Source: CBDFHF01 sp965247565
Lineage (GTDB): Bacteria; Pseudomonadota; Gammaproteobacteria; Methylococcales; Methylomonadaceae
Assembly (NCBI GenBank): GCA_965247565.1
Contig: CBDFHF010000003.1
Coordinates: 744,001-808,000 of the forward strand
DNA: 64,000 bases
Reading direction: 5' to 3'
Numbering within the stretch: the stretch's first letter is position 1; every line of letters starts with the position of its first letter. The notes beneath the pieces are model-generated. The model worked only from the letters and a program-made list of their open reading frames with translations. It was not told the origin of the DNA and did not search any database. Shown here piece after piece: positions 36,440-44,536 of the stretch. Position numbers and translations under genes: made by a program.

Positions 36440-36812
36440 CCCAGCCTTCTTTTATCTCTCTCATTAAAGCTGCCACTTCATCCAGCTTTTCCGTGCTATT
36501 TTCGCGGCTAGCCTGAATCAAACGGCGGTTGATGTAGTCATAAATGCGGCTCAAATTTAAAGCAATTTCGCCACCTTGTTTTAAATCGAGGGCTTCACTC
36601 AAACCGCCAACGATAGAAATAGCCTTAGAAATATAAATACTCTTCATTTCCCATTCCGAACGCTGCATGGCGCCTTTCGCCGAATTAATTCGGGCTAGAA
36701 AACCATCCATCAGCATTTGTATTAAATGATGCGGTGATGCGTCCTGCGTAACGCTGGCATTATGTACGTTGGCATAGTGGTTAGCTGCGCGTCTAAAGGT
36801 ACTGGGGTACAT
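36423..36812 (-). CDS. fliS: Flagellin export chaperone FliS
   Basis: A 129-residue four-helix chaperone that prevents flagellin assembly in the cytoplasm. Diagnostic parts are the N-terminal SPHHLIQMLMDGFLARINSAKGAM and the mid-protein SEALDLKQGGEIALNLSRIYDYINRRL. Length is normal. It lies between fliD and fliT. Confidence 0.95.
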   Translation of the reverse strand: MYPSTFRRAANHYANVHNASVTQDASPHHLIQMLMDGFLARINSAKGAMQRSEWEMKSIYISKAISIVGGLSEALDLKQGGEIALNLSRIYDYINRRLIQASRENSTEKLDEVAALMREIKEGWDAIKI

Positions 36813-36842
36813 GGTATTTTCCTTTTGATTGTTAACTTGTAA

Positions 36843-38189
36843 TTAGCTGAATCTGCTGGTCAGAAAAGCGCCGGTGGATTGAAATTGTCCCACCGCCAAA
36901 TCCATTGCAATAAATTGTTTTTGTAATGATTTTTGTAAGCCATCCAGACGCCGTTCTACCGCATCTCGCCTGTCAGTCAGCGATGATAATTGTTTATTCA
37001 GCGATTTAGTCTGCGACTCCAAACTGCCATCGATACTTAAAAATTCAGTCAATTTAGTGTTTAAGCGTGATGCCACACCGTCAGTTGAGGTAAACACATC
37101 ACTTACTGAAGATATATTGGTCGACAGCGCTTTTTTAAGGTCGGTACTGTTAGCAGTCATCAGACCATCTTTATCAACCTTAACACCAATCATCGCCAGC
37201 GAGTTGAAATTACTGTTCGATGAACTAACCGGGTTGGTGGTATTTTGTCGTAATTGGCTACTGATCGCGCGCAAGGTAGAGTCACCGAGTAAAGCGCCAT
37301 TACCAGCACCCGTAGCGCCAGCACTACCATATTTACCCAAGCCTTTGGTAACGGTGTTCAGGTTGTTATAAGCACTAACAAACTCGGTTACCGATTTGCT
37401 GATCGCTTCCTGATCCAATGTGACATCCACATTCACCGTACCCAATTTTTTTAAACTTAACGTAATGCCTTGCACCACATCAGTCATCTCATTCGTGCTG
37501 CGCGTAGCGGTTTCGCCATCAATAGTGATCTTGGCATCAGTTGGCGCTGAAGTAGTTGCGGCTGAACTATTTAATCTGGCATCACCGCCACTTACCGTAA
37601 ATCCATTCGCAGCACCGGCATCTCTGGCAGTAAATACCAGTTTGGAAATGGTCGTGCCCGGATTGGCAGTAGAGTCCACATTAATAATGCTGGCCGTAAC
37701 ACCTTTGTTTTCGCTTGCATTATTAATCGCATCTCGAACGCCGGCCAAGGTATTGTTAGTCCCATCAACTGTCACAGAAAACGTGGAGCCGTTACCCATG
37801 GTAAATGCCAAACTACCCGCACTGACGGTATCGTTTAAACCAGTGAATTCAGCAGTTGTCGTCGATTTTTGTGCCTTAGCCAATTGCAGCACTTCAATCG
37901 CGTGCGAACCTGCCGCAGCACCCGCACTGGCTGTGGCTTTTAACAAGGTTTCGTCATTGGAAACGGCCTGATGGGTTTTAAACAAGCCGGTATCATTTAG
38001 TTTTCTGACTGCGGTTTGAAAAGTCGACAATGCGCTTTTTAATGATCCTAAACCGCTTAACCGGGTTTTAGCTGCGGACTCCTGACGATCAATCGCATCA
38101 AATTTCGGTTTTCCTTCTGCGGTAACCAGTTGACTAACGATATCGTTAATTGCAATGCCACTGCCAGTACCTACGGACGTTGTAATCAT
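36843..38189 (-). CDS. fliD: Flagellar hook-associated protein 2 (filament cap)
   Basis: A 448-residue cap protein that folds flagellin at the filament tip. The N-terminal D0 helix region has GIAINDIVSQLVTAEGKPKFDAIDRQE. The conserved beginning of the second half carries SKSVTEFVSAYNNLNTVT, and the C-terminal coiled region has SLNKQLSSLTDRRDAVERRL and a QFIAMDLAVGQFQSTGAFL end. The Ala/Thr-rich middle is the variable D2-D3 domain. Confidence 0.95.
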   Translation of the reverse strand: MITTSVGTGSGIAINDIVSQLVTAEGKPKFDAIDRQESAAKTRLSGLGSLKSALSTFQTAVRKLNDTGLFKTHQAVSNDETLLKATASAGAAAGSHAIEVLQLAKAQKSTTTAEFTGLNDTVSAGSLAFTMGNGSTFSVTVDGTNNTLAGVRDAINNASENKGVTASIINVDSTANPGTTISKLVFTARDAGAANGFTVSGGDARLNSSAATTSAPTDAKITIDGETATRSTNEMTDVVQGITLSLKKLGTVNVDVTLDQEAISKSVTEFVSAYNNLNTVTKGLGKYGSAGATGAGNGALLGDSTLRAISSQLRQNTTNPVSSSNSNFNSLAMIGVKVDKDGLMTANSTDLKKALSTNISSVSDVFTSTDGVASRLNTKLTEFLSIDGSLESQTKSLNKQLSSLTDRRDAVERRLDGLQKSLQKQFIAMDLAVGQFQSTGAFLTSRFS

Positions 38190-38211
38190 GATCCACCTCT
38201 AAATTAGTTTG

Positions 38212-38290
38212 GTAGGTTGGGCTGAACAGCGTGAAGCCCAACATTTGCCACGCCGACTTGTTGGGCTTCACGCTGTTCAGCCCAACCTAC
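38212..38290. repeat. Perfect 32-bp inverted repeat (REP/MITE-like hairpin)
   Basis: The arms 38212-38243 and 38259-38290 are exact reverse complements, beginning GTAGGTTGGGCTGAACAGCG, around a 15-nt loop. There is no T tract. Elements with GTAGGTTGGGCT-type arms are scattered through many gammaproteobacterial genomes as REP/MITE-like palindromes. It lies between fliD and flaG and could also stop or stabilise transcripts. Confidence 0.9.
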
Positions 38291-38344
38291 ATCTCTACAG
38301 TCTAGTTTATCAATGTGCATGTGCATGACTCCGTAACGAAAAAA

Positions 38345-38737
38345 TCAAGCACGATCTTGTAAAACCGTCCCTTTATCGCCTTCCAGTTTCTGCATTTTAT
38401 CGATAAATGCCAGCATATCTTCTGAGGGTATCTGCCGTAGTACCTTGCCACTTTGAGTATCGACAATTTTTACCACTACTTTTTTAGTGGAATCATCAAC
38501 CTTAAACTCCAGATTCCGATTGCTAGCCTGCATAATGGAATTGCCGGTTTCCGCTGCGGTTTTGGCGGTGGAAAGTGACGCTTCTTTATCACCTGGCTTC
38601 TTGGTGTTTAGAGTGCCGGGCACCAGTTTTAAAGCCGGTTCACTAACTCTTTCTACATTGGTCAATGGCAAACTTTCGGAACTTTGCGGAACACTTCTTA
38701 CCCGAGCTTGCGTTGCATTTGTTATTTCACTGTTCAT
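38345..38737 (-). CDS. flaG: FlaG family protein
   Basis: A 130-residue protein with a disordered N-terminal half and a conserved C-terminal FlaG domain: NRNLEFKVDDSTKKVVVKIVD, SGKVLRQIPSEDMLAFIDKM. FlaG affects flagellar filament length in polar flagellates. It lies between fliC and fliD on the same strand, as in Vibrio and Pseudomonas relatives. Confidence 0.92.
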   Translation of the reverse strand: MNSEITNATQARVRSVPQSSESLPLTNVERVSEPALKLVPGTLNTKKPGDKEASLSTAKTAAETGNSIMQASNRNLEFKVDDSTKKVVVKIVDTQSGKVLRQIPSEDMLAFIDKMQKLEGDKGTVLQDRA

Positions 38738-38801
38738 AACACTATCCTTTTAATAGTGGTTAACCCATAAGATATGTCGTTATACATATCGCTATCCAAC
38801 T

Positions 38802-38898
38802 TCGCCATTCCGGCAGGGATTGCCGGAAACCAGGCTACAGGGACGTATTGGGTTCACCCTCCCTGGCATTGGATACCCGCTCCCGGCGGGTATGACGA
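38802..38898 (+). repeat. Dispersed repeat, copy 1
   Basis: A unit of about 97 bp opening CGCCATTCCGGCAGGGATTGC and closing GGATACCCGCTCCCGGCGGG then TATGACGA. Its inverted relative lies at 40204-40304 on the other side of fliC. The CATTCCGGCA and CCCGCTCCCGGC parts match each other well; the middle is diverged. Confidence 0.8.
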
Positions 38899-38944
38899 TC
38901 AGGGTCTACCGTTTAATTGTAAACCCTACCCAATACCTCAGACT

Positions 38945-39793
38945 TTATCTCAGCAAACTCAACACGTTTTGTGAGGACTGGTTCGCTTGCGATAACATCG
39001 CCGTACCCGCTTGTTGCAGAATTTGGTTACGACTTAAATTGGCTGTTTCAGCTGCAAAGTCTGCGTCCATAATCCGAGATTTAGCCGCGGAGGTGTTTTC
39101 AATTGCAGATTGTAAGTTGGCAATGGTGGTGCCAAAGCGGTTTTGTACTGCACCCAGTTTCGCGCGGAAGGTATCAATTTTTTCAATGGCTACATCTATA
39201 CCTTCGATGGCAGCCGAGACCCCAGTCGTAGTTGCATCACTACCGATGGAAGCTTCAGTACCAAGTAAAGCGCTTATTCCAGATACGCCAACTAAATCGC
39301 TAACGGTAATCGAAATCTGATCGTCCGCTGCAGTGTTGGCGCCGACTTGAAAGTTCGCACCGGATAGTCCGCCATTAAGAATTTTCTTGCCGTTAAAATT
39401 AGTGTTTTTAATAATCCGGTCTACTTCTGAGCCCAACTGTTTAAATTCCGTTTGTAATTTTTCTCTATCACCAGAGCTAACGGCCCCGTTGTTAGCAGCC
39501 TGCACTGATAAATCACGCATCCGTTGTAAAGTTTCGGTGATGGCACCCATGGCCGATTCAGCAGTCTGTGCCATTGATATGCCGTCATTGGCATTTCTAA
39601 CCGCAACTGTCATACCGCGCACTTGCGCGTTCATCCGGTCGCCAATCGCCAAGCCTGCCGCATCGTCTTTTGCAGAGTTAACCCGCAAGCCCGATGATAA
39701 ACGCTCCATAGACGTTGTTAACGATTTGCCGGAAGCGCTAAGTTGACGTTGACTGTTGATGGAAGCCACGTTTGTGTTAATTACCATTGCCAT
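38945..39793 (-). CDS. fliC: Flagellin
   Basis: A 282-residue filament subunit. The N-terminal D0/D1 is classical (MAMVINTNVASINSQRQLS, then MERLSSGLRVNSAKDDAAGLAI), and the C-terminal D1/D0 has NRFGTTIANLQSAIENTSAAKSRI and ends SQANQSSQNVLSLLR. The middle is only about 90 residues, so this is a short flagellin with a small exposed domain. That region is the expected site for nonulosonate glycosylation, whose synthesis genes lie at 41143-50466. A sigma-28 promoter is upstream. Confidence 0.97.
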   Translation of the reverse strand: MAMVINTNVASINSQRQLSASGKSLTTSMERLSSGLRVNSAKDDAAGLAIGDRMNAQVRGMTVAVRNANDGISMAQTAESAMGAITETLQRMRDLSVQAANNGAVSSGDREKLQTEFKQLGSEVDRIIKNTNFNGKKILNGGLSGANFQVGANTAADDQISITVSDLVGVSGISALLGTEASIGSDATTTGVSAAIEGIDVAIEKIDTFRAKLGAVQNRFGTTIANLQSAIENTSAAKSRIMDADFAAETANLSRNQILQQAGTAMLSQANQSSQNVLSLLR

Positions 39794-39889
39794 GATGTTA
39801 TCCTCATAAAAGCTCTTAAGGTTTGTTGCTTAAGAGACAGGTTGTTTAAAGTGCCGGTTGTGTTTAGTTAATTCTTAAACTCGAAAAAG

Positions 39890-39916
39890 TTATCGGCGCA
39901 CTTTGTAGTTACTTTA
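39890..39916 (-). promoter_or_regulatory. Sigma-28 (FliA) promoter of fliC
   Basis: On the minus strand TAAAGTAA (39916-39909) is followed after exactly 11 bp by GCCGATAA (39897-39890), matching the FliA consensus TAAAGTTT-N11-GCCGATAA except for the last -35 bases. It lies about 97 bp upstream of the flagellin ATG, on its strand. Confidence 0.92.
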
Positions 39917-40147
39917 ATGGCTTTTTGAAGATATTTTGTGAACCTGTTCCGAACTATGCAAATGCTCTACTTTTTCTTTGCAAACCGGCAATTTGAGTAT
40001 TGAGGACCGGACTAAATTAATATCCAATGGGGTAGATTCGATATGATTCTCAACTGAACTGTTAACTTTAAAATAGTCAAGGTACAATTCTGGCCTTATC
40101 TTTCCCTTTTGAAACAAGAGCGCTCAAACCAAGCTATGTCGGTATGA

Positions 40148-40179
40148 CGGCACTTTGAGATTTGGTGAATTAGGCTGAA
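40148..40179 (+). repeat. Direct repeat, left copy
   Basis: A 32-bp sequence beginning CGGCACTTTGAGATTTGG that recurs at 41070-41101 with one difference (T/C). The pair brackets the Uma2 gene. Confidence 0.85.
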
Positions 40180-40203
40180 GCTCTTAATTCTTCTTTGTCA
40201 GAT

Positions 40204-40304
40204 TCGTCATACCAGCCGGGAGCGGGTATCCAGCGCCGTAGACGGTAAGCCCAAATCCATCCATGGCACCTGGATTGGATTCCGGCAATCTGCCGGAATG
40301 ACGA
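40204..40304 (-). repeat. Dispersed repeat, copy 2 (inverted)
   Basis: Read on the minus strand it opens TCGTCATTCCGGCAGATTGCC and ends GGATACCCGCTCCCGGCTGG then TATGACG, the same ends as the copy at 38802-38898. The two copies face each other across fliC. Confidence 0.8.
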
Positions 40305-40360
40305 ACTTGAGAACCAGCGATCATGTAATCTGACAAAATAGAATTATGTAATCAGGAAAT

Positions 40361-40927
40361 ATGTTGACTGTTGAAGAATATCTACAAGGTGAAGAAATCG
40401 CCGACCATAAGCATGAATACCAAAATGGCGAAGTGTGGGCTATGGTGGGTGCTACCGATAACCATGTCACCATTGCCATGAATCTTGCATTTCTGCTCAA
40501 TCAGCATTTCAAAAATACGCCCTGTCGAACATATATTTCTGATATGAAAGTTCAGATAGAAAAGGCCAACGCGTATTTTTATGCTGATGTTTTAGTCACT
40601 TGTGACGCTAGAGACAAAGAAAACAGGCTCTACAAACAATATCCGATGTTTGTTGCCGAAGTATTATCGCCTTCCACAGAGGCTTTTGATCGGGGTAATA
40701 AATTTAACGCCTACCGGCAACTGGATAGCTTACTAACTTACTGGCTTATTGACACTCAAGCCTGGCGGGTCGATAGCTTTACCCGTACTCAAAATGATGA
40801 CTGGCAGTTGCACAGTTACACGCTAGCGGGCGAAAAGCTTGAAATAAAAAATTGGGCCGTGCAATTCTTGTTGAAGGAGCTTTATGAAGATACTTTCCCA
40901 AACCTACCCTTACCTCCGATAATTTAA
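40361..40927 (+). CDS. Uma2 family (DUF820) putative endonuclease
   Basis: A 188-residue protein with the Uma2 nuclease-like fold: MLTVEEYL, HKHEYQNGEVWAMVGAT, YISDMKVQI, FYADVLVTCD, and FVAEVLSPSTEAFDRGNKF. The D-x-(EV) core of the PD-(D/E)xK fold is present (ADVLV and VAEVLSP). The role of this family is unknown; it is abundant in cyanobacteria and scattered elsewhere, often as a mobile lone gene. The bracketing 32-bp direct repeats suggest recent insertion. Confidence 0.88.
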   Translation: MLTVEEYLQGEEIADHKHEYQNGEVWAMVGATDNHVTIAMNLAFLLNQHFKNTPCRTYISDMKVQIEKANAYFYADVLVTCDARDKENRLYKQYPMFVAEVLSPSTEAFDRGNKFNAYRQLDSLLTYWLIDTQAWRVDSFTRTQNDDWQLHSYTLAGEKLEIKNWAVQFLLKELYEDTFPNLPLPPII

Positions 40928-41027
40928 TTGGCAACCTTGGTTTAAACTAGGGTACTTAATTTTATCTGATTACTTACGAACCTTGGCCAAAGTTCAATGT
41001 TGAAAATCCAGAAAACGCCCCAGGCTA

Positions 41028-41071
41028 CGATAGGGGTAGGGAAAGCTGTCAGGCTTCCCCTACCCCTATCG
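41028..41071. repeat. Imperfect inverted repeat
   Basis: CGATAGGGGTAGGG at 41028-41041 pairs with CCCCTACCCCTATCG at the right arm around a short loop. It adjoins the right copy of the direct repeat. It may act as a bidirectional terminator between the converging Uma2 and PtmE-like genes, although no T run follows. Confidence 0.7.
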
Positions 41072-41101
41072 GCACTTTGAGATTTGGTGAATCAGGCTGA
41101 A
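41070..41101 (+). repeat. Direct repeat, right copy
   Basis: The second member of the 32-bp repeat starting CGGCACTTTGAGATTTGG; it differs from 40148-40179 at one base and lies about 920 bp away. Confidence 0.85.
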
Positions 41102-41142
41102 TCTCGAAAATGCTACGATATGGCTTTTGGGGGTCGAGTCAA

Positions 41143-42195
41143 TCAAAAATGCTTTGAAAAATCCCCTTGTGCTCTCATAAAGTCAGCTTCTCGGCCAATG
41201 TCTAACCAATATTCATTCACCGGAAACATGGCGACTTGTCTACCCGCGCTAATTTGTTGGTTTAATAAATCCGGCATATCAAGGCGTTGTTGACCGGTCA
41301 ACGTTTTTATTAAATCATTATTTAACACATAAACGCCGGCATTAGAAAAGCAGCTATGCACAGGTTTTTCGACAATACCCGTAATGCGTTGTTGCTCTGA
41401 GCTCACCACACCATAAGGAATTTGATATTCGTATTGCCGAACACACAATGTAGCAACACCTTGCTGTTGATGGTGAAATTCTAGTAAGCGAGGGAAGTCA
41501 ATCTGGGCAAGAATATCGCCGTTCATCACAATCATCGGTAAGTTAGGCGTATCAGCGGGCAGTAACCCCAGGGCGCCGGCAGTTCCTAGCGGCTCGTACT
41601 CATCAATATAAGTAATTCGAGCGCCCCAACGCTGGCCATCGCCGAAATAGGATTTGATTTTTTCCGACAGGTAATGCACGGCAATATAAAAATGTTTAAA
41701 ACCCGACTTAACAAAATTCTCAATAATGGTTTCCAGAATTGGCTTTCCGCCGACTTCCAGTAAGGGTTTAGGGCAAGCGTCTGTAAACGGACGCAAGCGC
41801 CTGCCAAATCCTCCTGCCATCAAAAACACCGGATTAGCATATTCCGACGGTTTATAGAGATCTTGCAGCGTTTCTACACCCAATACTTTGCCGTCTTCAT
41901 CCAAAATCGGCAGTTGAAATAAACGCTGCGCGTCCATCTGAGCAATTAACTTTGCTTTGGAATCTTTTCGGTAAGCGACTTTCGGACGAGGGTTCATGAC
42001 TTCTACCACCGTTTGTGATAAGGACAGCCCTTTTATCAGAGCGCGGCGAATATCACCATCTGTCACTACACCGATGAGCTTGTCCTGATCATTTACCACC
42101 AAGGCGATTTGCACCGCGCCAGTATCGATTACCTTAATCGTCTCTTGCAGAGTTGTTTGTTCTTGGACGGCTATTTGTTTCCAATTCTGTTTCAT
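41143..42195 (-). CDS. CBS-domain sugar-1-phosphate guanylyltransferase, PtmE-like
   Basis: A 350-residue protein. A CBS pair occupies about residues 8-110 (LVVNDQDKLIGVVTDGDIRRAL and LPILDEDGKVLGV). A nucleotidyltransferase domain follows, with VFLMAGGFGRRLRPFTDACPKPLL, NGDI and IVEKP. This two-part layout is that of PtmE, the GlcN-1-P guanylyltransferase that starts the GDP-linked legionaminic acid route in Campylobacter. The nearby leg genes support that reading; a generic mannose-1-phosphate guanylyltransferase remains possible. Confidence 0.82.
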   Translation of the reverse strand: MKQNWKQIAVQEQTTLQETIKVIDTGAVQIALVVNDQDKLIGVVTDGDIRRALIKGLSLSQTVVEVMNPRPKVAYRKDSKAKLIAQMDAQRLFQLPILDEDGKVLGVETLQDLYKPSEYANPVFLMAGGFGRRLRPFTDACPKPLLEVGGKPILETIIENFVKSGFKHFYIAVHYLSEKIKSYFGDGQRWGARITYIDEYEPLGTAGALGLLPADTPNLPMIVMNGDILAQIDFPRLLEFHHQQQGVATLCVRQYEYQIPYGVVSSEQQRITGIVEKPVHSCFSNAGVYVLNNDLIKTLTGQQRLDMPDLLNQQISAGRQVAMFPVNEYWLDIGREADFMRAQGDFSKHF

Positions 42196-42567
42196 TCGCT
42201 TTTTCTCTATTACCGTTGATCACACGAACGCGCTAAATATAAGAGTTAATTTTCTAAAAAAACAAAAAATATTGCAGCCAACGTGCATATTCAGCACCAG
42301 TGCGACATTACGTTTTACCTAACTGCCGCTATTGATAGTGATATAAGCAAATAATGTGCCTGCCTGAAATTTGACACTCCCTTTACAGTTAACCGATAGC
42401 GAATTAATAGCCAGCGCCAAGGTGCAGTTTATAGGATTGATCTGGATTAAAAGTCACGACTGGTCATTGAAGCGCCTATTAGCGCAAGGAGTGGTCTTTG
42501 GGAAGCGGGCCTAATCTATCGTTTAGCTCAAGATAGAGTGGCGAATAATTGACTAACCCGTGTAAAG
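42196..42567. other. Intergenic region in the nonulosonate cluster
   Basis: A 372-bp AT-rich stretch upstream of the ptmE-like gene and downstream of the methyltransferase gene. I see no gene, terminator or repeat that I can support. Confidence 0.5.
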
Positions 42568-43236
42568 TTATTTTTTGAGCATTAAATAACGGTTAAGACG
42601 AAACTTTGTTTCGTCGTTATCGTAGGATTCTATTAATGACTTACTGGCAAAGAGGGAAAAGCCAACTTTCTTTGCCATAGATATCAATAAATCAATATCA
42701 AGGAATTTTATGGGGTTTTCGATAGGTGCTATCGAAAACTCCTTAGCACTTGATAACTTTAAAAAATCGAACTTATAAGATGTTCTATCACCCACGTCGA
42801 CCAATAAATCTTTTTCTATAAACTGAAAAGCCAAAAAACCGTTATCGTTCAGTTGCTGATACGATTTAGCAAAATGGTAGGCGATTTCATCATTTGTTAG
42901 GTAGTAGATTGTGTCGCGGGAGTAAATGACATCAAATGATTCGGCAAAAGGGATTTCATCTTTCCCTATATCCATCACCTTTGTTTCAATCGTTGGGTAG
43001 CGAAGATTAAACTCTTCAACATAAGCTTGGTTCAGGTCGACGCCTTTGCAAATACTCCCTCGTCGGTCGAATTCGATTAAATCCTCTCCGTGATTACCAC
43101 CAAAACCAACTTCTAAAACGCTAAGGTTTTCAAATTTTACACCCCCAAAACCCAATAACCTGAACAATGACACATTTGGACATGCCATACTTTTGACGGC
43201 TTCCTTGTTTTTCCAATAATCGCGAGCAGGCCTCAT
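42568..43236 (-). CDS. SAM-dependent methyltransferase, class I
   Basis: A 222-residue protein with the SAM-binding glycine motif VLEVGFGGNHGEDL (about 40-53), a following acidic CKGVDLNQ, MDIGKDEIPFAESFDVIYSRDTI and a lower-conservation C-terminal half. The substrate is not evident. Its place between the PtmE-like gene and legG suggests modification of a surface sugar, for instance O-methylation, but that is inference. It is divergent from legG with a 151-bp spacer. Confidence 0.8.
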   Translation of the reverse strand: MRPARDYWKNKEAVKSMACPNVSLFRLLGFGGVKFENLSVLEVGFGGNHGEDLIEFDRRGSICKGVDLNQAYVEEFNLRYPTIETKVMDIGKDEIPFAESFDVIYSRDTIYYLTNDEIAYHFAKSYQQLNDNGFLAFQFIEKDLLVDVGDRTSYKFDFLKLSSAKEFSIAPIENPIKFLDIDLLISMAKKVGFSLFASKSLIESYDNDETKFRLNRYLMLKK

Positions 43237-43387
43237 ATGTTTCCTCTTAAGTGACTATGGGCAAATGTAAAAGGCTAGAATAATTCGCCACGCTGTCAAG
43301 TAGCTTTGAAAAGTATTTAGTTAACAGTCCCCGCACATAATAAAAAGGGTACTACAATTAGAGCTAAGTCAATTTAATTAAGACAAG

Positions 43388-44536
43388 ATGAAAAACATCG
43401 CAGTATTCACCTCGGCGCGATCCGAATATGGATTATTGAAGCCTTTGATTAATGGATTAAATCAACACAGCGAGTTCAAACTACATTTGTTGGTGGGTGG
43501 TGGACATTTTAGCCAAGAGCAAGGTTTTACAGTCAATGAGATTTTGGCGGACAACATCACTATCAGTGCCTCTTTTCCGTTTCTGATTCACGACCCAACC
43601 CCCGCCGCAGTGTCTCGGACCAATGGATTGTTGCAGCTACAAATCAGTGACTACTTTCTTAACCACCCAATTGATTTATTAATCGTGTTGGGCGACCGAT
43701 CAGAGTTGATTGCAGTCGTCTCTTCAGCGCTTTTTCAATCTATACCGATTGCACACCTATCGGGCGGAGAGGTGACTGAAGGAGCTACGGACAATCAGGT
43801 CAGGCACGCCATTACTAAAATGAGCCATCTGCATTTTCCTGCAACACAAATTTACAAGGAAAATCTATTGCGGATGGGCGAGGAAGCGTGGCGTATTTGT
43901 GTTTCCGGAGAGCCGGGTCTGGATAGTATTTTATCTATGACTTTTCCCACAAAAATGGACTTTGTTAGTCAGTATCAATTGTCGCCGGATAAACCCATAC
44001 TGCTCGCCACCCTGCACAGCGAAACTATTCAGCAAGCAATCGATCAGCCATTTTTGACAGCATTGATAAAACAAATTGTAGAAACAACACCTTACCAAAT
44101 ATTGTTTACCGCCGCGAATACTGATATTGGCGGAGCAATTATTAATGAGGCTTTAGAAAAGTTAGCACAACACTATTCGCAATTGACTTTTGTTCGTAGT
44201 TTGGGCAAAACCAATTATTATGCGGCATTGCGCTATGCTGATTTAGTTTTGGGAAATTCTTCCAGTGGATTGGTAGAAGCTCAAAGTTTCAATGTGCCGG
44301 TAATTAACATTGGATCAAGGCAGGCGGGTAGATTGCGTAACCCTAATGTTTATGACGTGCCAGTGAATGTTCATGCCACCCTGCAAGCTATGCATAAAGT
44401 AATGCAACCAAGTTTTACTAAAGAGTATCTTGGTAAAACCAATATTTACGGTGACGGCCAGGCTTGTCCCAGGATTATTAAATTTTTACAAGATCTTGAT
44501 TGGTCAAGGTTATTGCTGAAGCGCTCGGTATTTTAG
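43388..44536 (+). CDS. legG: Nucleotide-sugar 2-epimerase (hydrolysing), NeuC/LegG type
   Basis: A 382-residue GT-B-like epimerase beginning IAVFTSARSEYGLLKPLI and containing VLGDRSELIA, AHLSGGEVTEGATDNQVRHAITKMSHLHF and LGNSSSGLVEA, signatures of NeuC/LegG enzymes. They remove the nucleotide from GDP-diacetylbacillosamine (LegG) or UDP-GlcNAc (NeuC) and invert C2. The presence of LegB- and LegC-type enzymes favours LegG. The stop is followed immediately by the GTG of the next gene. Confidence 0.88.
   Translation: MKNIAVFTSARSEYGLLKPLINGLNQHSEFKLHLLVGGGHFSQEQGFTVNEILADNITISASFPFLIHDPTPAAVSRTNGLLQLQISDYFLNHPIDLLIVLGDRSELIAVVSSALFQSIPIAHLSGGEVTEGATDNQVRHAITKMSHLHFPATQIYKENLLRMGEEAWRICVSGEPGLDSILSMTFPTKMDFVSQYQLSPDKPILLATLHSETIQQAIDQPFLTALIKQIVETTPYQILFTAANTDIGGAIINEALEKLAQHYSQLTFVRSLGKTNYYAALRYADLVLGNSSSGLVEAQSFNVPVINIGSRQAGRLRNPNVYDVPVNVHATLQAMHKVMQPSFTKEYLGKTNIYGDGQACPRIIKFLQDLDWSRLLLKRSVF

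Larger units (their letters stand above)
39794..40360. other. Spacer upstream of fliC with repeats
   Basis: This 567-bp region contains the fliC leader and sigma-28 promoter, a dispersed repeat copy at 40204-40304 and one member of a direct repeat at 40148-40179. A 67-codon minus-strand frame at 39914-40117 has no family signature and I do not call it. Confidence 0.6.

Noticed and set aside
38212..38290. CRISPR repeat or ordinary terminator
   Set aside because: There is only one unit, so it is not an array, and it lacks a T tract.
39914..40117. 67-residue gene such as an FlgM-like anti-sigma factor upstream of fliC
   Set aside because: It has no FlgM motif and no ribosome binding site, and its end abuts the sigma-28 promoter. 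It is probably a chance frame.
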